NCBI GenBank assembly: GCA_013396755.1
Contig: VWZF01006969.1
Coordinates: 181,433-245,432, forward strand
Length of the DNA stretch: 64,000 nucleotides
Direction of reading: 5' to 3'
Source of the DNA: Sclerurus mexicanus
Lineage: Eukaryota; Chordata; Aves; Passeriformes; Furnariidae
Below are positions 23,201 to 36,994 of the stretch, one piece after another. The translations under genes were made by a program, and so were the position numbers. Position 1 is the stretch's first letter. Each line of letters starts with the position of its first letter. Under the pieces are notes generated by a model. The model ran no database searches, was not told where the DNA came from, and worked only from the letters and a program-made list of their open reading frames with translations.

Positions 23201-25734
23201 ATTCAGTTATGTTTCTCTAATGACATCCCAGTAAAATGTGAAGATTCCACAGTGTATTTTGCCCAAGTGCAAGTACATTCTCTATTGCTTACCTCTTGCT
23301 TGTCATTATTAGTTGTGTTGCACTGCATTGTCTAGTAAAATGCTTTACAACCTTTAACACTGCACCAAACAAAGAGCAGGGATTGAGATTCCATACATTT
23401 AAAGGAAGAGGCAACCTAACTGTTTTGAAACCATAGCAACTTTAGCAGCTTCAGAAGAAAACACACAAAAAATAAAGTACAGTTCATATGGCACTTGCAG
23501 TAAGTGGCTGACCTTTGCAGAGATTAAAGAAGGAAGGACCCTGAGTGACACATGGACCATCTGAGTTGTAGCTTCATGGAGTGAGGAGTATTTAGGAGTT
23601 CCAGACTGAGAGCAGGAAACTCGGTAGACAGCAACCACAATACCCAGATAGTAGGTGAGAAGCCAGAATTAGGATGGGAGAAGAGCTGAAAATAAAAGAT
23701 TTCTGGATGGCAAAAGTTGGATAGAGGATATTTGAGAAAAATAATTTTAACATTATAGTCGAGCATGAGGAAGTTTTGAAAATAATGAGAGACATGAGCT
23801 TGGTGTGGAAGCAGAGAGGCGAAGTTACATGGTTCATATGAGGGGAGAGTAAGAGTAGCTGATTTCTGAGCATCTTTCTGCAATGTAGGGAGAAGACAGA
23901 AGATGTAGCAGCCCAGCAAAGAGCTATGAATAGTCAGAAAGGCAGAGATGAGAAAGGTGGTTTTGCCCCGTGAGGAACAAAGCAAATTATGAAGGTCAGT
24001 CACAAACAAAGTCTTCTTGCCAGAGCTCAATATCAATTAGAGATTACATTGGAGGCCTGAGGAGAAGGGATAGAGGTAATGCTGTCAGTCTTGACAGAAA
24101 AAGAGGAGAATCGGGGAAGAGAACAAAGTAATTTCTACAATGTAAATTCCGTATGGCAGAAATCTGTCTATTCCATTTCTCTCCAAAACATCATGCAAGT
24201 TTATGACCCTGAATCAATCATATGTTCTGTGGACAGAGAGCCTGTAATAGCAAACACAGCCCAAAAAAGAGAGAAGAAGAGGTGGATTGAATGGGACAGC
24301 GGAGTGGGAAAAACCCTCTGGGAATCACAGACTTAGGGGCTATGGCTGAAGGTGTAATGGCAAATGCAAACAACCTCAAAAGGCTTGGTAAAAAAACAAG
24401 AAAAAATGTTGGGAGCAACAAATAACAAAAAACAATTAGAATGTATGGAAATCAGCAGAACTCAGGTTTCTCATGCTGGTTAATTATCACTGGTCCCCAA
24501 CCACGACACTGACTTCTGCCTAGGAAGGAGACTGGAAACAGAAAGTGATGGAAACACAAGGAATGTTCTGTGGAAAAAAGAAATTATCAGCTCTGTCAAG
24601 CAGGTGCAGTAGCTCAAGATCTCTGAGTTTTTGCTTTAATACCAGCCTGAGCCCCAGCACAGCAGCGATCAGGCATCCAGTGTGTCACCACACAAAAATA
24701 GGATCAATGTAGCAGGTGCTACACTTCAGTACTGTGTTGGGTTGTTAACTGAAAGAACAAATAGTTTCAGGCTTTGAAGGGTCAACTCCAACTTGCCATG
24801 CAAAACAACATGCCATCCTCACCTGCCAAGCACCTCAAGTGTCCCAGACCCAGGCGTGTGATGGATCACTCGGGCTAGTCTGTACAGACAGGTCGGAGGG
24901 AATTCGCCTGCCTGGATTGAAGAGCTGGGATCATTTGCTTTGTGTTCAGCTGGTGCCATGAATATTCTCCTATACCCAGGGAATGATTTCATAGCCACGG
25001 GATTATATGAAAAGCATTGGTTCTTAATATTTTGCCAGCAGAGTGAATGTTGGTGCACCTCTGTAGGTGACTGAATTATCACAGCTGCACAACCACTGTG
25101 CTCTTTTCTTGCTGCAAAAACATTCCTGCCAATATAATGTCCGTGTTCTCAGAGAGAACAATCCTGCACTGGGAAGTGTTCACATTGGGAATAATTTTCC
25201 CATGGAATAATTTTCAGTAATAATGGAAGGAAGGTAATAGTGGAAGGAAGATAACTACTCACTGTATGTTATTGGCCTTTTCTTGGAATATAACTATTCT
25301 CCAATGTGCTAGAAATGTATTGTTGTTACTTTTAAGCTGTAAGAGGGTAACTGGACTGATCACTCCTTAACCTGAAGTTGTTCTGTACCTGAAAAGGGAG
25401 TCATAAATGGTTATGCAGCTGACCAAGTCAAGGTACCGTAACTATGCCTACATATCCTATTACTTGAATTGTCAGAACCAAAGGGTATATTCTGGGAGAA
25501 AAGAGAAAGAAACCACAGGTTTCCATCCTTTATATCAGCAGCCAAGGGCTGATGAGGCAGGGAGCAGGCCTACCATAATTCTCCGGTTAAGTGCACACCA
25601 AACAGTGCAAGGTGTGTGGTACACTGAAGCACCTCCAGTCACATGCAAAAAGACAACTTCCATAAGTTCAGCCTGGCAGCTGCTGTGGCAGTAAAGCACA
25701 TTCCAGCTGAAACGTGAGTCATTTTGTGAGTCTA
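20201..25734. other. Unique intron DNA, no gene seen
   Basis: No exon or transposon recognised. 23590-24130 is purine-rich on the + strand, which leaves long chance reading frames on the minus strand (up to 170 codons) of Leu/Ser/Phe-rich composition and no known domain. A TATGACAT octamer is repeated three times at 22383-22407. 25189-25253 contains two imperfect local duplications (GGAATAATTTTC and TGGAAGGAAG words). Confidence 0.5.
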
Positions 25735-25830
25735 AGGACACAGAAATTGCCATATTGCGTTGGAGCAGAAATCCATCTACCTTAATGTCCACTCTCCAGC
25801 ATTGACCTCCTTCACAAAATGATGTCTGAC
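25735..25830 (-). mobile_element. Probable ancient CR1 3' end scrap
   Basis: On the + strand, ACACAGAAATTGCCATATTG followed by ATCCATCTACCTTAATGTCC resembles the reverse complement of the old CR1 3' end ('ggCCATActGggTcagAccaatggTCCATCTAgcccagTatCC'). Similarity is modest and the limits are uncertain. Confidence 0.4.
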
Positions 25831-28800
25831 AGTAATCTCACTGATAAATTTTTCATGCAAGAACTCACTGCTGGATAAGTCCCTAAACACAGGATGTACA
25901 GATGGATGAAGCTGTGCAGGTGGATATAACAGAGAAGAACAGTGGAGTTGCTTAAGCATGTCCTGTCATCATGAGTGGACAGGTTTTACCTGGAGATGTA
26001 TCTTTATTAGTCAGTTCTTTGTGTTTCTGACGTACGATGACAATGCAGAATATTCAGTAAGGGAGGAACACCGCAGGGGCAGAATCAGGGATGGGTTTCA
26101 TAGCAGGTCCAGATGTTCAGTTGAGGGTATAGAGAAGAGACCAAGAAGGAAAAATCAAACAAGTTAGTAAGTGCTACAGGGAGAACAGAATGAAGGCAAA
26201 ACATAAACATCTGAGATACACAAGTTTGTTGCTTCCATATGCAGACAGCAATATCAGATCATGCAGGTGGGCCCTAGGTCGGTGCTTAAATAGAAGCATC
26301 TGGTGCTTTGTAGAAACCTGCAACATCTGTTTAAACTGTTTCGTGGGCTGGAACCCTCTCCCCAGCACCAGCTGGCACAGGAGCGGACAGTCCTTTTCAT
26401 TAAGCCTAGACAAGGGAGCTTTCCATTTAATCTGTCCCAATGGCTGCACCAAGAACACAAAATATTAAAAAGCAATAGGCAACAATTGTTTTCTGAAGGC
26501 TTGATGCCATTCAGTGTAGAGTAGCAGCAGTGGGGTAAATGAGCTTGTGGTTTGGACAGCACAGAGATATGCAATACAGTGAAAAGCGTACCATGCATGG
26601 CCAGAAAGCTCATCAATACCAACTGTCCTGCAGCCTCCCAGAATAATTATTAACATGGTTCTGTTCCTCCACTTTGTCCTTATTATAGGGGAACTATTGA
26701 TACTTCTCTTTTAATTATGGAAACATTTTATTTCACTGTCTCCTGCTATGGCCTGTCCATTATTGTTCTGATAACTATCTTGTGTACCTGGATATCGTTC
26801 TGATCAACAGGTACACGCTGTACAGAAATCTGTGTGCCAACAATACCCGGCTGGAGAACATCCTTAATTAAAAGTTTTATATTGAATTAGTTCAGTACTG
26901 TAAAGAACAAACCTAACCAAAACTTGAATATTAAAAGTTGTGTAGACTATTGTATTCAAACTTGCCATTTTTTTGGTGATGTTTAATCAACTGCTTTTCT
27001 GACCTCTTACTGAATGTCCTAAGGAGTTTACATTTGCATAATTGTGCAAATGATAATAACTGTTACATTTCAGAGGTTTGCATTTAGAGTACACTCAAAG
27101 TAGGTCATTGTCAAGAGATTATGTTTCCTACTCCTTGCCCCATCCCTGCCCACAACTGCATAACTGAGCAGCACACCAGAGGATAAAATTCATTATAGCT
27201 AAATACAAGATAATGAATTTAAGATATAAAATTCTAAACTATATACAAAGGAAAAAGCATTCTAAATTAAATGTGACATGAAAATCTTTAGAAGTCTTTC
27301 CAGATAACTTAAAGAATATGTACTTAGTGCAAGGAAAAAAAAAAAGGAATAGAAGAAGGCCCATCTAACAAAAAGGAGTTTTTTATAATGTGTTGAGAAT
27401 CAAGTTTGGCTTCAGTAGAAACAAAGATCCTTTTTTTCATAATCGGAATCTTAAAGCGTCCATTTAGAATGTTACTTAACATCTACATAAATTTAGAAGT
27501 AGTCTGTTTAACCTCGATGGAGATGTGTTATGCCTTTGTGTTCGTCTATCCAGGATATGTGCTTAATCACTTTCCCAATAACCTCAGTAAATTAGAGACA
27601 GAGTTGCTTTGTTGTATGTGGCAATGTGGATGGAACAGCTGGTGTCCTGAGCAAACACAGGCCTTAATTCTGGAGGCATTAACTATGGGGCTGCAACCAA
27701 GGACAGTCTTTTTATTCCCATATTATAAACTTCCATTTGGAGTTTGACAGAAATATCCTCACCTTAAGGTGGCTTTATATAACTGTCCATGAACATTTAG
27801 GTTGTTTTCTAGCAGTCTTTGAAGGGTCTCTATCAGTGGCTATTTCAGGTTGGATTTGTTTGGGATTTTTATAGCAAGGCATAGAAACGAAAAAAATCAG
27901 CCTGAAACTTCTAAATGCTCAGTTTAAACCCTTGTTGACTGTTGCAGAGGGTCACTGCACAGGCAAAAGCAAATTTACCTCATTTTTGCTGAAAAGGAAG
28001 CCTGTAACCTTTAGTTTGGTGGTATGAGCAAAGATGCTCATTAGCAAGGGTTCTGGGCTCTCCCTCCTTGGGCTGGCGCTGACCGCAGTGTGAGCACTGC
28101 CTCCTGCAACCAGGATCGGCAGCCCTGTCCTGTGACTGCTTCATCCACCTTGTGCAGTCACCTGAGAAGCAGAGGCGATTCCTCCTCTCAAAGGCAAACA
28201 CAGATCTCGGGCACGAGGAGCGTGCCTGTGTGTCGGAGAGGTGTTCTCCCCTACGACATCTCACTGAAGGCGTGTTCCAAACCAAATGCTTGCACTCCCC
28301 TTTTCTGCGTTCCTTAAGCCAGCGAGAGGGAAAACAAGATGTTTTGCCAGCTCTATTTCAGGGAGTGAGCGTTGCTCTTTAGACTGTTGCTGACCTTGCT
28401 GGTGCTGTGACCCCCGAGGAGGGACAAGTGGCATCAGGAGTGACTGGATGATAGATAATCTGGGTGGCATCCTGCAAGGACTCAGGCCTGAAAACCACCC
28501 TGCTTGCTGAGGTCAAACAGCGAGAGCTGCATGGTGAGCCTGGTCCTACAAAAGTATTTGCTGTGCAGTGCAGTGAGAGCAGATCTGGGCAGGGAAGAGA
28601 ACAGGAGGGTCTGCAAATCCTGAGGAAGCTGCAGCTGGCAAGACAACACACTGACTGGCAGGTTATTGAATCCTGCTCACAAAGTGTTCAGCCAGCCTCT
28701 CGCTTTCTGAATTCTACAGAATTTGGAAAACACATAGTGACTCCTAAGTCAAATATGGATAGATGTTTATCTCTCTGGGGGAAACTTCTAGGGGCAAGAG

Positions 28801-31800
28801 TGAGCAATTTTCTAGACACTGACCGTATGTTAAAAGTGGCTTTTGGGGAATTCTGGAAATTTAAGAAAAAAATCCTGAAATTCTGTCAGATGAAAATGAA
28901 ATTATGTTTTGGAGGGGTTGGCTGTACCACTCTGTAGGAGAAACTGTTCTGCCAGTGCGTGAGCTGCTGAACTTGCAAACATTTTTTCCTATGAATGTGC
29001 TGCAGGAAATTTTTACTGGCGGGTTATTATGACTACTTTAATGCACATATGACCCACTGTCTGGAAGACAGTCAAAATTATAAACTGCTCATGAATTTAC
29101 TGACACTGTTGGCAGCGCTGTTGCAGCAGTAAACATTTAATTTGATCCTCTTTTCTTAAAATAGTGGTATTGCTACGCCTGCAAGAATGCAAAGCTTCCT
29201 GTTGAAGAAATCTATTTCGGGTCTCTGCCTATGAGTCCTTCGGCCTTGCTTATGTGCATTTGTGACAAATGAAAGTAGTCACATTAAATCTCCATTTAAT
29301 GTTAAAATGAAAGCGACAAATTCATACAATTCACAGCTTTCTGATTAAAGTTCTTATAAAGCCCTACATCCCAACTGGAAGAAATCATATCTGTCCATGG
29401 TCTTTCCCTAAATGATTTTTTATGTAGTTGTCTGCCCCAGCTGCTCATGATACATGTGAGGCATAAAGAATAATCTTGTAACAAGGGAAGCTTGTAAGTT
29501 TTTACAGTCCCTACTCAGGCAAATTTCCTTCAGTGAATAGGAATTATGTTCAAGTGATAATTGCATCACCTGGTTTATGGTTTGAGTATTTAGACATCCC
29601 TCAATTCAGTGCTACCAACTGATGTTAGGATGCAATGGAGCGATTACCACAGTCCTCTGCCCCTCATTTCCTCACATTCTGCTTCTTCTCCCACACATAG
29701 GTAGAAGTCACAGACAGAAAAAAAATCTTAGGGCAGCAATAAGTTGAATGGAAGGAACCCTTGTTTGTGTTTTTGGTCTTTTCCCTTTTGTGTGCTGATT
29801 CTTGCTGTGAAGCAGGGGAGGAGCTCTGAGTTTGCCAGCTCTTGGTTGTCTGTACTGAGCTTTTGCCAAAGTCAAGCTTAGAGACAATCTGTTGAATACT
29901 TCATTTTCAGGGACAGTATTGCTATCAAAGCTCATTTTGTGGGGTTCCCATAATTCTGGCCTCTTTTGGTGCCAAACAAGCCCTATATTGCTTGCTGCTC
30001 ACAGCATGTTTGTTTTCAGGGCTCTCACTACAGCCTCCTAGAGCCTGTCCTTCTGTCTTGCAAAGTCCGTGCTTGTTGGTTCCTTGATATTTTCCAGAAA
30101 AATCCAGTTTGTGATTAATTTACCTAATTCATGATGTAGGATTTTAGGACTGGCTTGAGAACTCCTAGAGCACAGTCACAAAAGGAAGTGAGGTACTGGA
30201 AGAGATAAAACAGCATGATCAGAACATGTATGTCATTTTATGCTGTTTCACCTTAAAGCTGGGGTTCATCACGGGACATTAGACAGGGGACATAAAGGCA
30301 GGATCAGGGTCAGCTGTAAAAATTCTGGAGTGGCAAGTTAATGTAAATTTCATGAAGAAAATATAACCCTCAAAGAACTGAATACAGAGCCAGAAAAAAA
30401 TAGAAATGTCAATACATTGAGGCTCAAAACCTCAAAAATTCTGAAACCGGAAAACCACATCACAGGTGAGTTAGGAAGTAGGGTTGGATATGAGACAGAA
30501 TGCCATATGCAGGTGGGGTGAAAACACTTAGGAAACAGGCTTGGCATAGGACTCTGATGACAGGGAAAAGTGGTGGTATTTTGTATTGTGCGGATCTGCA
30601 AACTGCAGAAGTGACACACAGCTAAGCACAGGAACGAGGTCAGTCCGAGAAGTGTTCCTGCCACAACAGCAAAGCTATTTGCAGCTGATCATAATACTGC
30701 AGAAAATAGCAAAAGGAAGAAAGTGGAGGTGAGAGGACAAATTTCTGCGAGGAAAAGGCTGCTTAGAAATGTTTTTAAGTTACACGGACATCAGTGTTAA
30801 AAATAACACGTAAGAACCAGGCAGGTAGGGAAACCTGGAGTAGAAACATCACTAGTATCTGATTAAAGCAATAGTGAGAACAAAGTGCTTCTAGTACCCG
30901 ATCCATGAATAGAGCACTTACTGCTATTTTCTCCTTCTGTATACAATTAAACAACAACTGAAAGATCAAAAACCACGGAAGAGTCCTCAGGCAGATGAGA
31001 GTGAAATTGAGCTCATTGTCTCCCTGTAAAAGTGAAGCCCTCAGTAACATGGAAAAGAGTATAGAATTTAAAAACAAAATTCAACTCAGTGGACAGCTTT
31101 CAAACTGATGTTGCCAAAATTGAGAGGAATTCAACTGCTTTTCACTTACATGGCTCAGTTTCATGCCATGAGGATTGTAAAGATGCTGTCCGATGGTCAG
31201 CAGCAAATCCATACACAGAGCCCCAAGGAGTCACAGAATGAGAGGAAACAGGGGGAAACATAAACAAAAGAAAATGGAAAAGGTAATTTTTTGAGAAAGG
31301 AGAGAGCAAAGGGGCAGGGCAGTGCATGAAGGAGCACAGTGTCCTGTAGGTGAGCTGGCTGACTTCCAGCCGGTGCGAAGGCTCAGCTACCACCCTGTCT
31401 TCTGCACTAAAAATGTAGCATTTATTGTTGGGTTCTCTGCAATTAACAAATATTCCTCAGCTTCCCTGGGGCAGTAACGCAGTTACGGAGCTGGAACTGT
31501 GTTTCACCACACCTGGCTGTAGTGCTTGACAATCTGTGCTGCTTCCAGATTATTGAAGGAAGCTGCCTGTTTCTATCCACAGAGACTTCGCCACGCTCTC
31601 CACTCCCACCCGAGAGACGGAGCAGGGCTCATGCCTCCTCAGTCAGTCTCTGTCCTAGGTATGGGGAGAAAAAGGGGAAAAGAAAGAAAGAGCTGTGTAA
31701 TTTCCAAGAGCTGTGGGTAGCAGGGAAGGCTGGAGCTTCTCGGGTGAAAGCACTGCAGAATTAGTATTCACTGGAGGAAGTAAAATGTGTTTATGGTGAC

Positions 31801-33523
31801 AGTTCTCAGCACAGTATCATGGTGCTCTTGTAGTGTTTAGCTAAATGTCATCTATTAATATTTCAGTGAACAAGGCCCCATGCAAAACCCAGCTGGGAGC
31901 TCATAATCAGTCATTTTACATAATGAAAAGAGGCTCTCCTAGACAGAGCCCAACTCTGTTTTACAATTACTTTTATCCATGCACTGGGACCCATCCTGCA
32001 GCTCTGCTTCCCACACGAGTGACGTGGAGCACTCAGTGTTTTGAATTGACACACGTGCAGGGCAATGCCCACACTGCAACACGGCTGGAAAAGCAATGTT
32101 CACTCAAACACACAGCTCTAGGAAAGATGATTTTAATGGCAAATTTTAGCTGTTGCCATTCTCACCTGATCTCACAGTTCAAAATTCAAATTTTGTTGCT
32201 GCTGAAACTTTGGGGTAAAGAAGCATCCTTAGGGAAAACTTAGCTTTGTAATAAGAATGGTCTTCCTCCTAACCTCCATTCACTTTTGTTCTTCTGTCTT
32301 GTTGAAATTTCCTCTAATTTTATCAAAACCAAGTCATTTTGGCTAACATTTTGAAAGCACATCATATTTTGCAGGCCCTTAAAATCCATTCAGGTCAAAA
32401 AATGTCAGGAGTCTCTAGAACGGTTTTGTCCTAAACTCCACCACCGGCTCCAGAATACTCTCCAGGTTTGGATTAACTAATCACTGTCAGTTTGTAAACC
32501 TCTTGTCTTTATTTTAAATAATTATGTGATTCACTACCCTGTGAGCTGAATTCTGGATGTTCAAAATGGGTTTTATCTTCTGTCTGTGGTTGCAAGCAGA
32601 GACTGACTTGTGTTCCTGCAGCCTTGAAATAGCTCTCCCAAGCTGCAGATGGACAGTGCACCAAACATTTTGAGATCAGAGCCTTTTCTTTTTCTTTTGA
32701 GCTGTCATTTGTTTTTATCTTCTCTTCACAGTTCAAACTGATTCTTTTTGGTGGAACATTTTTGAATTTCCCATCTGAGATGCCATTCACACAGATAGTT
32801 TCATTGAAGTCCCCACAGTTGCCTGTGCAGGGAAATTAGACTTGTGTGAAATGTTATTCTATGCAGATTTAGCACAGGATTTCAGGATGTTCATGCCCGA
32901 GAGTGATTATAAATATTTTAAAAGGTCATTCTTCTAGCTAAAAGGAGGTATTATGTCAATCAGTCAACATCCTTAAATCATCCTGTGCAGCACTGTGTTT
33001 AATGGGAATTAATTTAGTAAATCCTCTCATTTTGTCACCGAAGGGTTCCTGGTTGTGTTCCTGTGAACACAGGCAGTCCTCACAGGGATAGGCTTTAGAT
33101 GAGGTTTAATTATTTGTGCAGTTTACCCTGAGATCCCTTTGTGAAAAGCACTGCATAAGCACAAGAGTGTTGCCTTTATATAAATTCACAAGAGGATAAC
33201 TGCACCAAACTTACCTTTGACATGAAATAGCATCCTTTGGGTAACCAACTGCTGACTTGAAGTGGCAACCCATTTCAAGCCATCTGGAACTTTACCGCAG
33301 AAGTGCATTTTAACTTCAATTAATTTAGGTGTTTTATTCTTTTTAAGGGAATTATTGGCCGTGTTTATGTCTGAATTAGGTATATATAAATCATATTCAC
33401 AGTAAATCAATGGATTTCAATATTAACATTATTCCAGTGGTGCATAGCTTGTAATTATAATAAAAAAGGTGGGATTTTCCCCCCCGCCCATAAATGATTT
33501 CAAAATATTCATGTAGGTTTTTT
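25831..33523. other. Unique intron DNA, no gene seen
   Basis: No exon or transposon recognised. 28020-28660 is GC-richer, with several overlapping chance frames on both strands. 28980-29160 is AT-rich, non-repetitive and CNE-like by eye. 30350-31300 is purine-rich on the + strand. Confidence 0.5.
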
Positions 33524-33616
33524 TAAAGATTCCATATGAGGTGCATAGATTTATCCATGATTCAATTACATTGTTGTGTGGACTTTGGACCTGCTATGAT
33601 TTAATTATGCTTTTGT
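33524..33616 (+). repeat. Perfect 93-bp duplicate, copy 1 (ends at an N)
   Basis: Identical base for base to 34377-34469. This copy ends exactly at the N at 33617, while the other begins exactly after the N at 34376. This dovetail pattern is that of overlapping contig ends, not of a biological repeat. Confidence 0.95.
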
Positions 33617-33617
33617 N
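33617..33617. other. Single N, contig join
   Basis: Marks the end of the left contig. What follows (33618 onward) appears not to be its true neighbour; see the finding on contig order. Confidence 0.85.
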
Positions 33618-34375
33618 CCCTGTGCACGGTGCACTGTCCCTGGCACTGAGAGCCATTTGGAGCAGCTGGTGGTGGTACCTAATGCTCCACAGGGCCATTA
33701 TGGAATGTCAGTCCCTGGACTGTGCAGGGAAGGACAGGTTGGGTCTGCCCGAGAACACTCAGCAGGCTGCTAATGTGGCCTTACGTAATGTAGAGAAGAA
33801 GATAATGGAATTGTTAAATATGAGCCTCCTTTGCTTAGCAAGAGTGACAATACAGTAAAGATGAAATCTGATCCCATGCAGAAGCTACGAGAAAGGCAGC
33901 AAGGAACAAGGATTTTTGTACTTGTTAGTGTTATGGGGGGTGTTTTTTGTTTGGTTTTTACTGCTTTATTTCAAGTTCTATTGCTCCATGCTCTATCAAG
34001 AATTTGCATACCCTCATTATTGGGAAGGACAGCAAGTCTAGACAGTGGACATCTGCTGAGTTATCTCTTGAGGGTGGCAAAGCAAGTGCTGAGCAGTGTT
34101 AGTGGCACAGCTGAAGCAAGAGGGGAAGTACCCACCAGACATAAAGCTCTCAGAACTGAGTGAGTGAAGGCTGCATTTTCCTCATGGTTTCAGCAGTGCA
34201 AATTCAGTGACACTGCCCTCATTGCTCTGTGAAACTCAGAGGAGAATCTGGTCTCACTGCCCTCATCAGCGGTGTTGATTTGTGTATTTTTATTTGCAGT
34301 GTGTTTGCTTTGAGATACCAAAGGTAAGGCTCCTCAGCAAGGGCATGTGTAATGTAGCTCAGTAGCTGCAAGAGG
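33618..34375. other. Probably misplaced contig (758 bp)
   Basis: Bounded by N at both ends. Its last 416 bp (33960-34375) equal the first 416 bp after the N at 34877, so its right end should join there. Its unique part, 33618-33959, codes for nothing recognised. Confidence 0.8.
33960..34375 (+). repeat. Perfect 416-bp duplicate, copy 1 (ends at an N)
   Basis: Identical to 34878-35293 over the full 416 bp by direct reading. It ends at the N at 34376, while copy 2 starts immediately after the N at 34877. Both copies carry the same chance reading frame (RICIPSLLGRTASLDSGHLL in translation). Confidence 0.95.
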
Positions 34376-34376
34376 N
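34376..34376. other. Single N, contig join
   Basis: Separates two contigs that each overlap a different, non-adjacent neighbour. Confidence 0.85.
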
Positions 34377-34876
34377 TAAAGATTCCATATGAGGTGCATA
34401 GATTTATCCATGATTCAATTACATTGTTGTGTGGACTTTGGACCTGCTATGATTTAATTATGCTTTTGTTCATTCAGACATTTACACTGCAGGTATGTTT
34501 TCAAATCATTCTCGCTGTAGTGGCGATTTCCCAACTACTCTGTTTGAGGAAGTGATCTTTAAAATTGTCCTCGCTCTGTAGTACTCAAGAAAGGGAAGAA
34601 ATACATGAAGAAGAACCTCAAAGATGAAGGCCAGGCTTGAAGCACAGTTTCATTAATACTGGATGGCAGGAAGGGAGCCAAGTCCCAGATAATGAGGAAG
34701 GAGTTGCAATTTTTTTTAAAGCTATCTGGTGACAGGGAAAACAGAAATGACATTCAGCTGACGAATGAGCAGAGTTTGACCTAGCCTTTTGACCCCTGAC
34801 AATCAATCTTACCTGCTGCTTCATAAAGAATTATAGCTGTGCCACTCACATTTGACTCTGGATTTTCACTATTCTG
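34377..34876. other. Probably misplaced contig (500 bp)
   Basis: Bounded by N on both sides. Its first 93 bp equal the end of the left contig (33524-33616), so it should follow 33616 directly. No gene or repeat recognised in 34470-34876. Confidence 0.8.
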
Positions 34877-34877
34877 N
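34877..34877. other. Single N, contig join
   Basis: Third join of the disordered block; the sequence right of it overlaps the contig 33618-34375. Confidence 0.85.
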
Positions 34878-35293
34878 ACTGCTTTATTTCAAGTTCTATT
34901 GCTCCATGCTCTATCAAGAATTTGCATACCCTCATTATTGGGAAGGACAGCAAGTCTAGACAGTGGACATCTGCTGAGTTATCTCTTGAGGGTGGCAAAG
35001 CAAGTGCTGAGCAGTGTTAGTGGCACAGCTGAAGCAAGAGGGGAAGTACCCACCAGACATAAAGCTCTCAGAACTGAGTGAGTGAAGGCTGCATTTTCCT
35101 CATGGTTTCAGCAGTGCAAATTCAGTGACACTGCCCTCATTGCTCTGTGAAACTCAGAGGAGAATCTGGTCTCACTGCCCTCATCAGCGGTGTTGATTTG
35201 TGTATTTTTATTTGCAGTGTGTTTGCTTTGAGATACCAAAGGTAAGGCTCCTCAGCAAGGGCATGTGTAATGTAGCTCAGTAGCTGCAAGAGG
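34878..35293 (+). repeat. Perfect 416-bp duplicate, copy 2
   Basis: Exact copy of 33960-34375, continuing past the shared segment into unique sequence at 35294. Likely the authentic position of this DNA. Confidence 0.95.
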
Positions 35294-36994
35294 TCACCAT
35301 TGGAGGGCTTTAGCTTTTTAGGACAAGAGGATGTCTGAGGGAAAAGGAGGAGTCTCGGAGGGTTGTTTGGTTTTTTGCCCCAGTGCCAGCGATTACTGTG
35401 GAGGTGCCAGTCTCACAGGCGAAGGAAATAATAATTGATCTGTAAAATTTTAAAGGCACATCCTTGGTACACACTCACGTGGAGTGAACACTCAGAACTG
35501 TAGCAACTGACGGACAGTTTTTATGGTGTGAACACATTTCTGCCCTGTCATGTGCAAAGAAGGAATTGCTGCCTTGATTTGTCTTGTGACTTTTTAGACT
35601 GGGAAAAAAATGATGCAAAACACAGGCAGGACAAGTCCCAGGCCTGCCTTTCTCTGGATTTTATGATCATGACTGGCTGCAGCCACTGGGCTGGACCTGG
35701 TCTCAGCTGCCTTTGCACATTTTGCAAAGAGCAGTAGTTGCTTTCTGCTGTGTTGAACTGCAGTAAGGAGAGCCTTTGAGTACACAGCCTGTGTAGGCTT
35801 TGGAGAGTATCTCCAAAACACCCATGTGGCTCTTCTCTCTTTGGCCCTCTGACACTTGCTCTGTGCTCTCAGTGGACAGAATGGCTGAATATTGCCTGCA
35901 CAGGCTTTATACTGCATGGAGGTCTTTCTGGAACATATAAATGTCACACCTATATGAGAACATCATAAAATCTACTCAGATGTCTTGGTTTATTACTATG
36001 GTTACTTGTAACATATTCAGAAACAAAACCAAGGAAGCCTTAGCATCGCTGGTCCTGAGAGCCTGAGAAATATTTTCCAAGGGGTTAGGAAGAGGGAAAG
36101 AAGGGACTGTTGCACGAAAGAGGGAGAGGAGTCTCCATTTTCCATTTGTTCTTCTGTAATTTGGGAGGTAATAATCACTGGTGTAGGAAGGAAGGAGGCT
36201 CATACAATGGTTCAAATTCCGTAAGCACCATAAAAGTCTGGGCACAAAGCAGCACAGTGTTATTAGCAGAGGAAGTGAGGTCAGTAGTCTTCAGCCTCTT
36301 AACAAGATGACAGAATTTATGAAGCATCACAGCAGCAGGATGTGGTTGCCTGCAGTCTATTCATATAACAAGCCCACTGGGGTCCTATAGTTATCACCCT
36401 TGAATTCTTTTTTCCTTTCTTTATTTTCTTTCGTCATCCTCCTGTTTCTTTGGCCTTATCTTACTGCACTGGAGGAATCACTTTATTACCTGTGGTGTCT
36501 TGCTGGTGAAATTTTCTTTTGGATTGTTTTAATTGCTATTAGCTAGTTTACTTTAGGTAGTTCCATCAGTGAGTCTCTGGTTGTAGAGGTGCTCTTGTGG
36601 TGTGCAATGAAATCTAAGTAAATCTAAGTACTAGTCTTCCAGAAAACCTGGGATTGTTTTTCATTCTGAGGCATCCTTTAAATCTGGTGTGAGACAAGTG
36701 CCTAAAGTGGGCCTAAGCTGAGAGTTCATCTTAAGAGACATCCCAATTGTTGAAGATCTCAAAAAGTTGTATGAGCTGTTGGGAATAAAAGCTTTACCCA
36801 GACATTATCAAAAAGTAGGAAAAAAGAAAATAAATGGGTGCTTCTAAACCATCCATCTCCCATTACCACAATATAGGTGGTAGCTCGATAACGAACTTTT
36901 CCATGGGGAAATAAAATTTTGTCTGTCTTTGACCCTCTTCTTTTTGAGGATTTTTAGCACACGTTGCTGTACTTCACTAATTTATCTTCCTGTG
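35294..36994. other. Unique intron DNA, no gene seen
   Basis: No exon or transposon recognised. A 10-bp unit AATCTAAGTA is tandemly doubled at 36611-36630. Confidence 0.5.

Noticed and set aside
23524..24036. 170-codon minus-strand reading frame, the longest in the window
   Set aside because: Leu/Ser/Phe-rich composition simply mirrors the purine-rich + strand; no domain, no splice-like borders and no recognised homology.
33524..35293. True interleaved segmental duplication
   Set aside because: It would need two exact duplications whose borders all coincide with assembly Ns; misordered overlapping contigs explain everything more simply.
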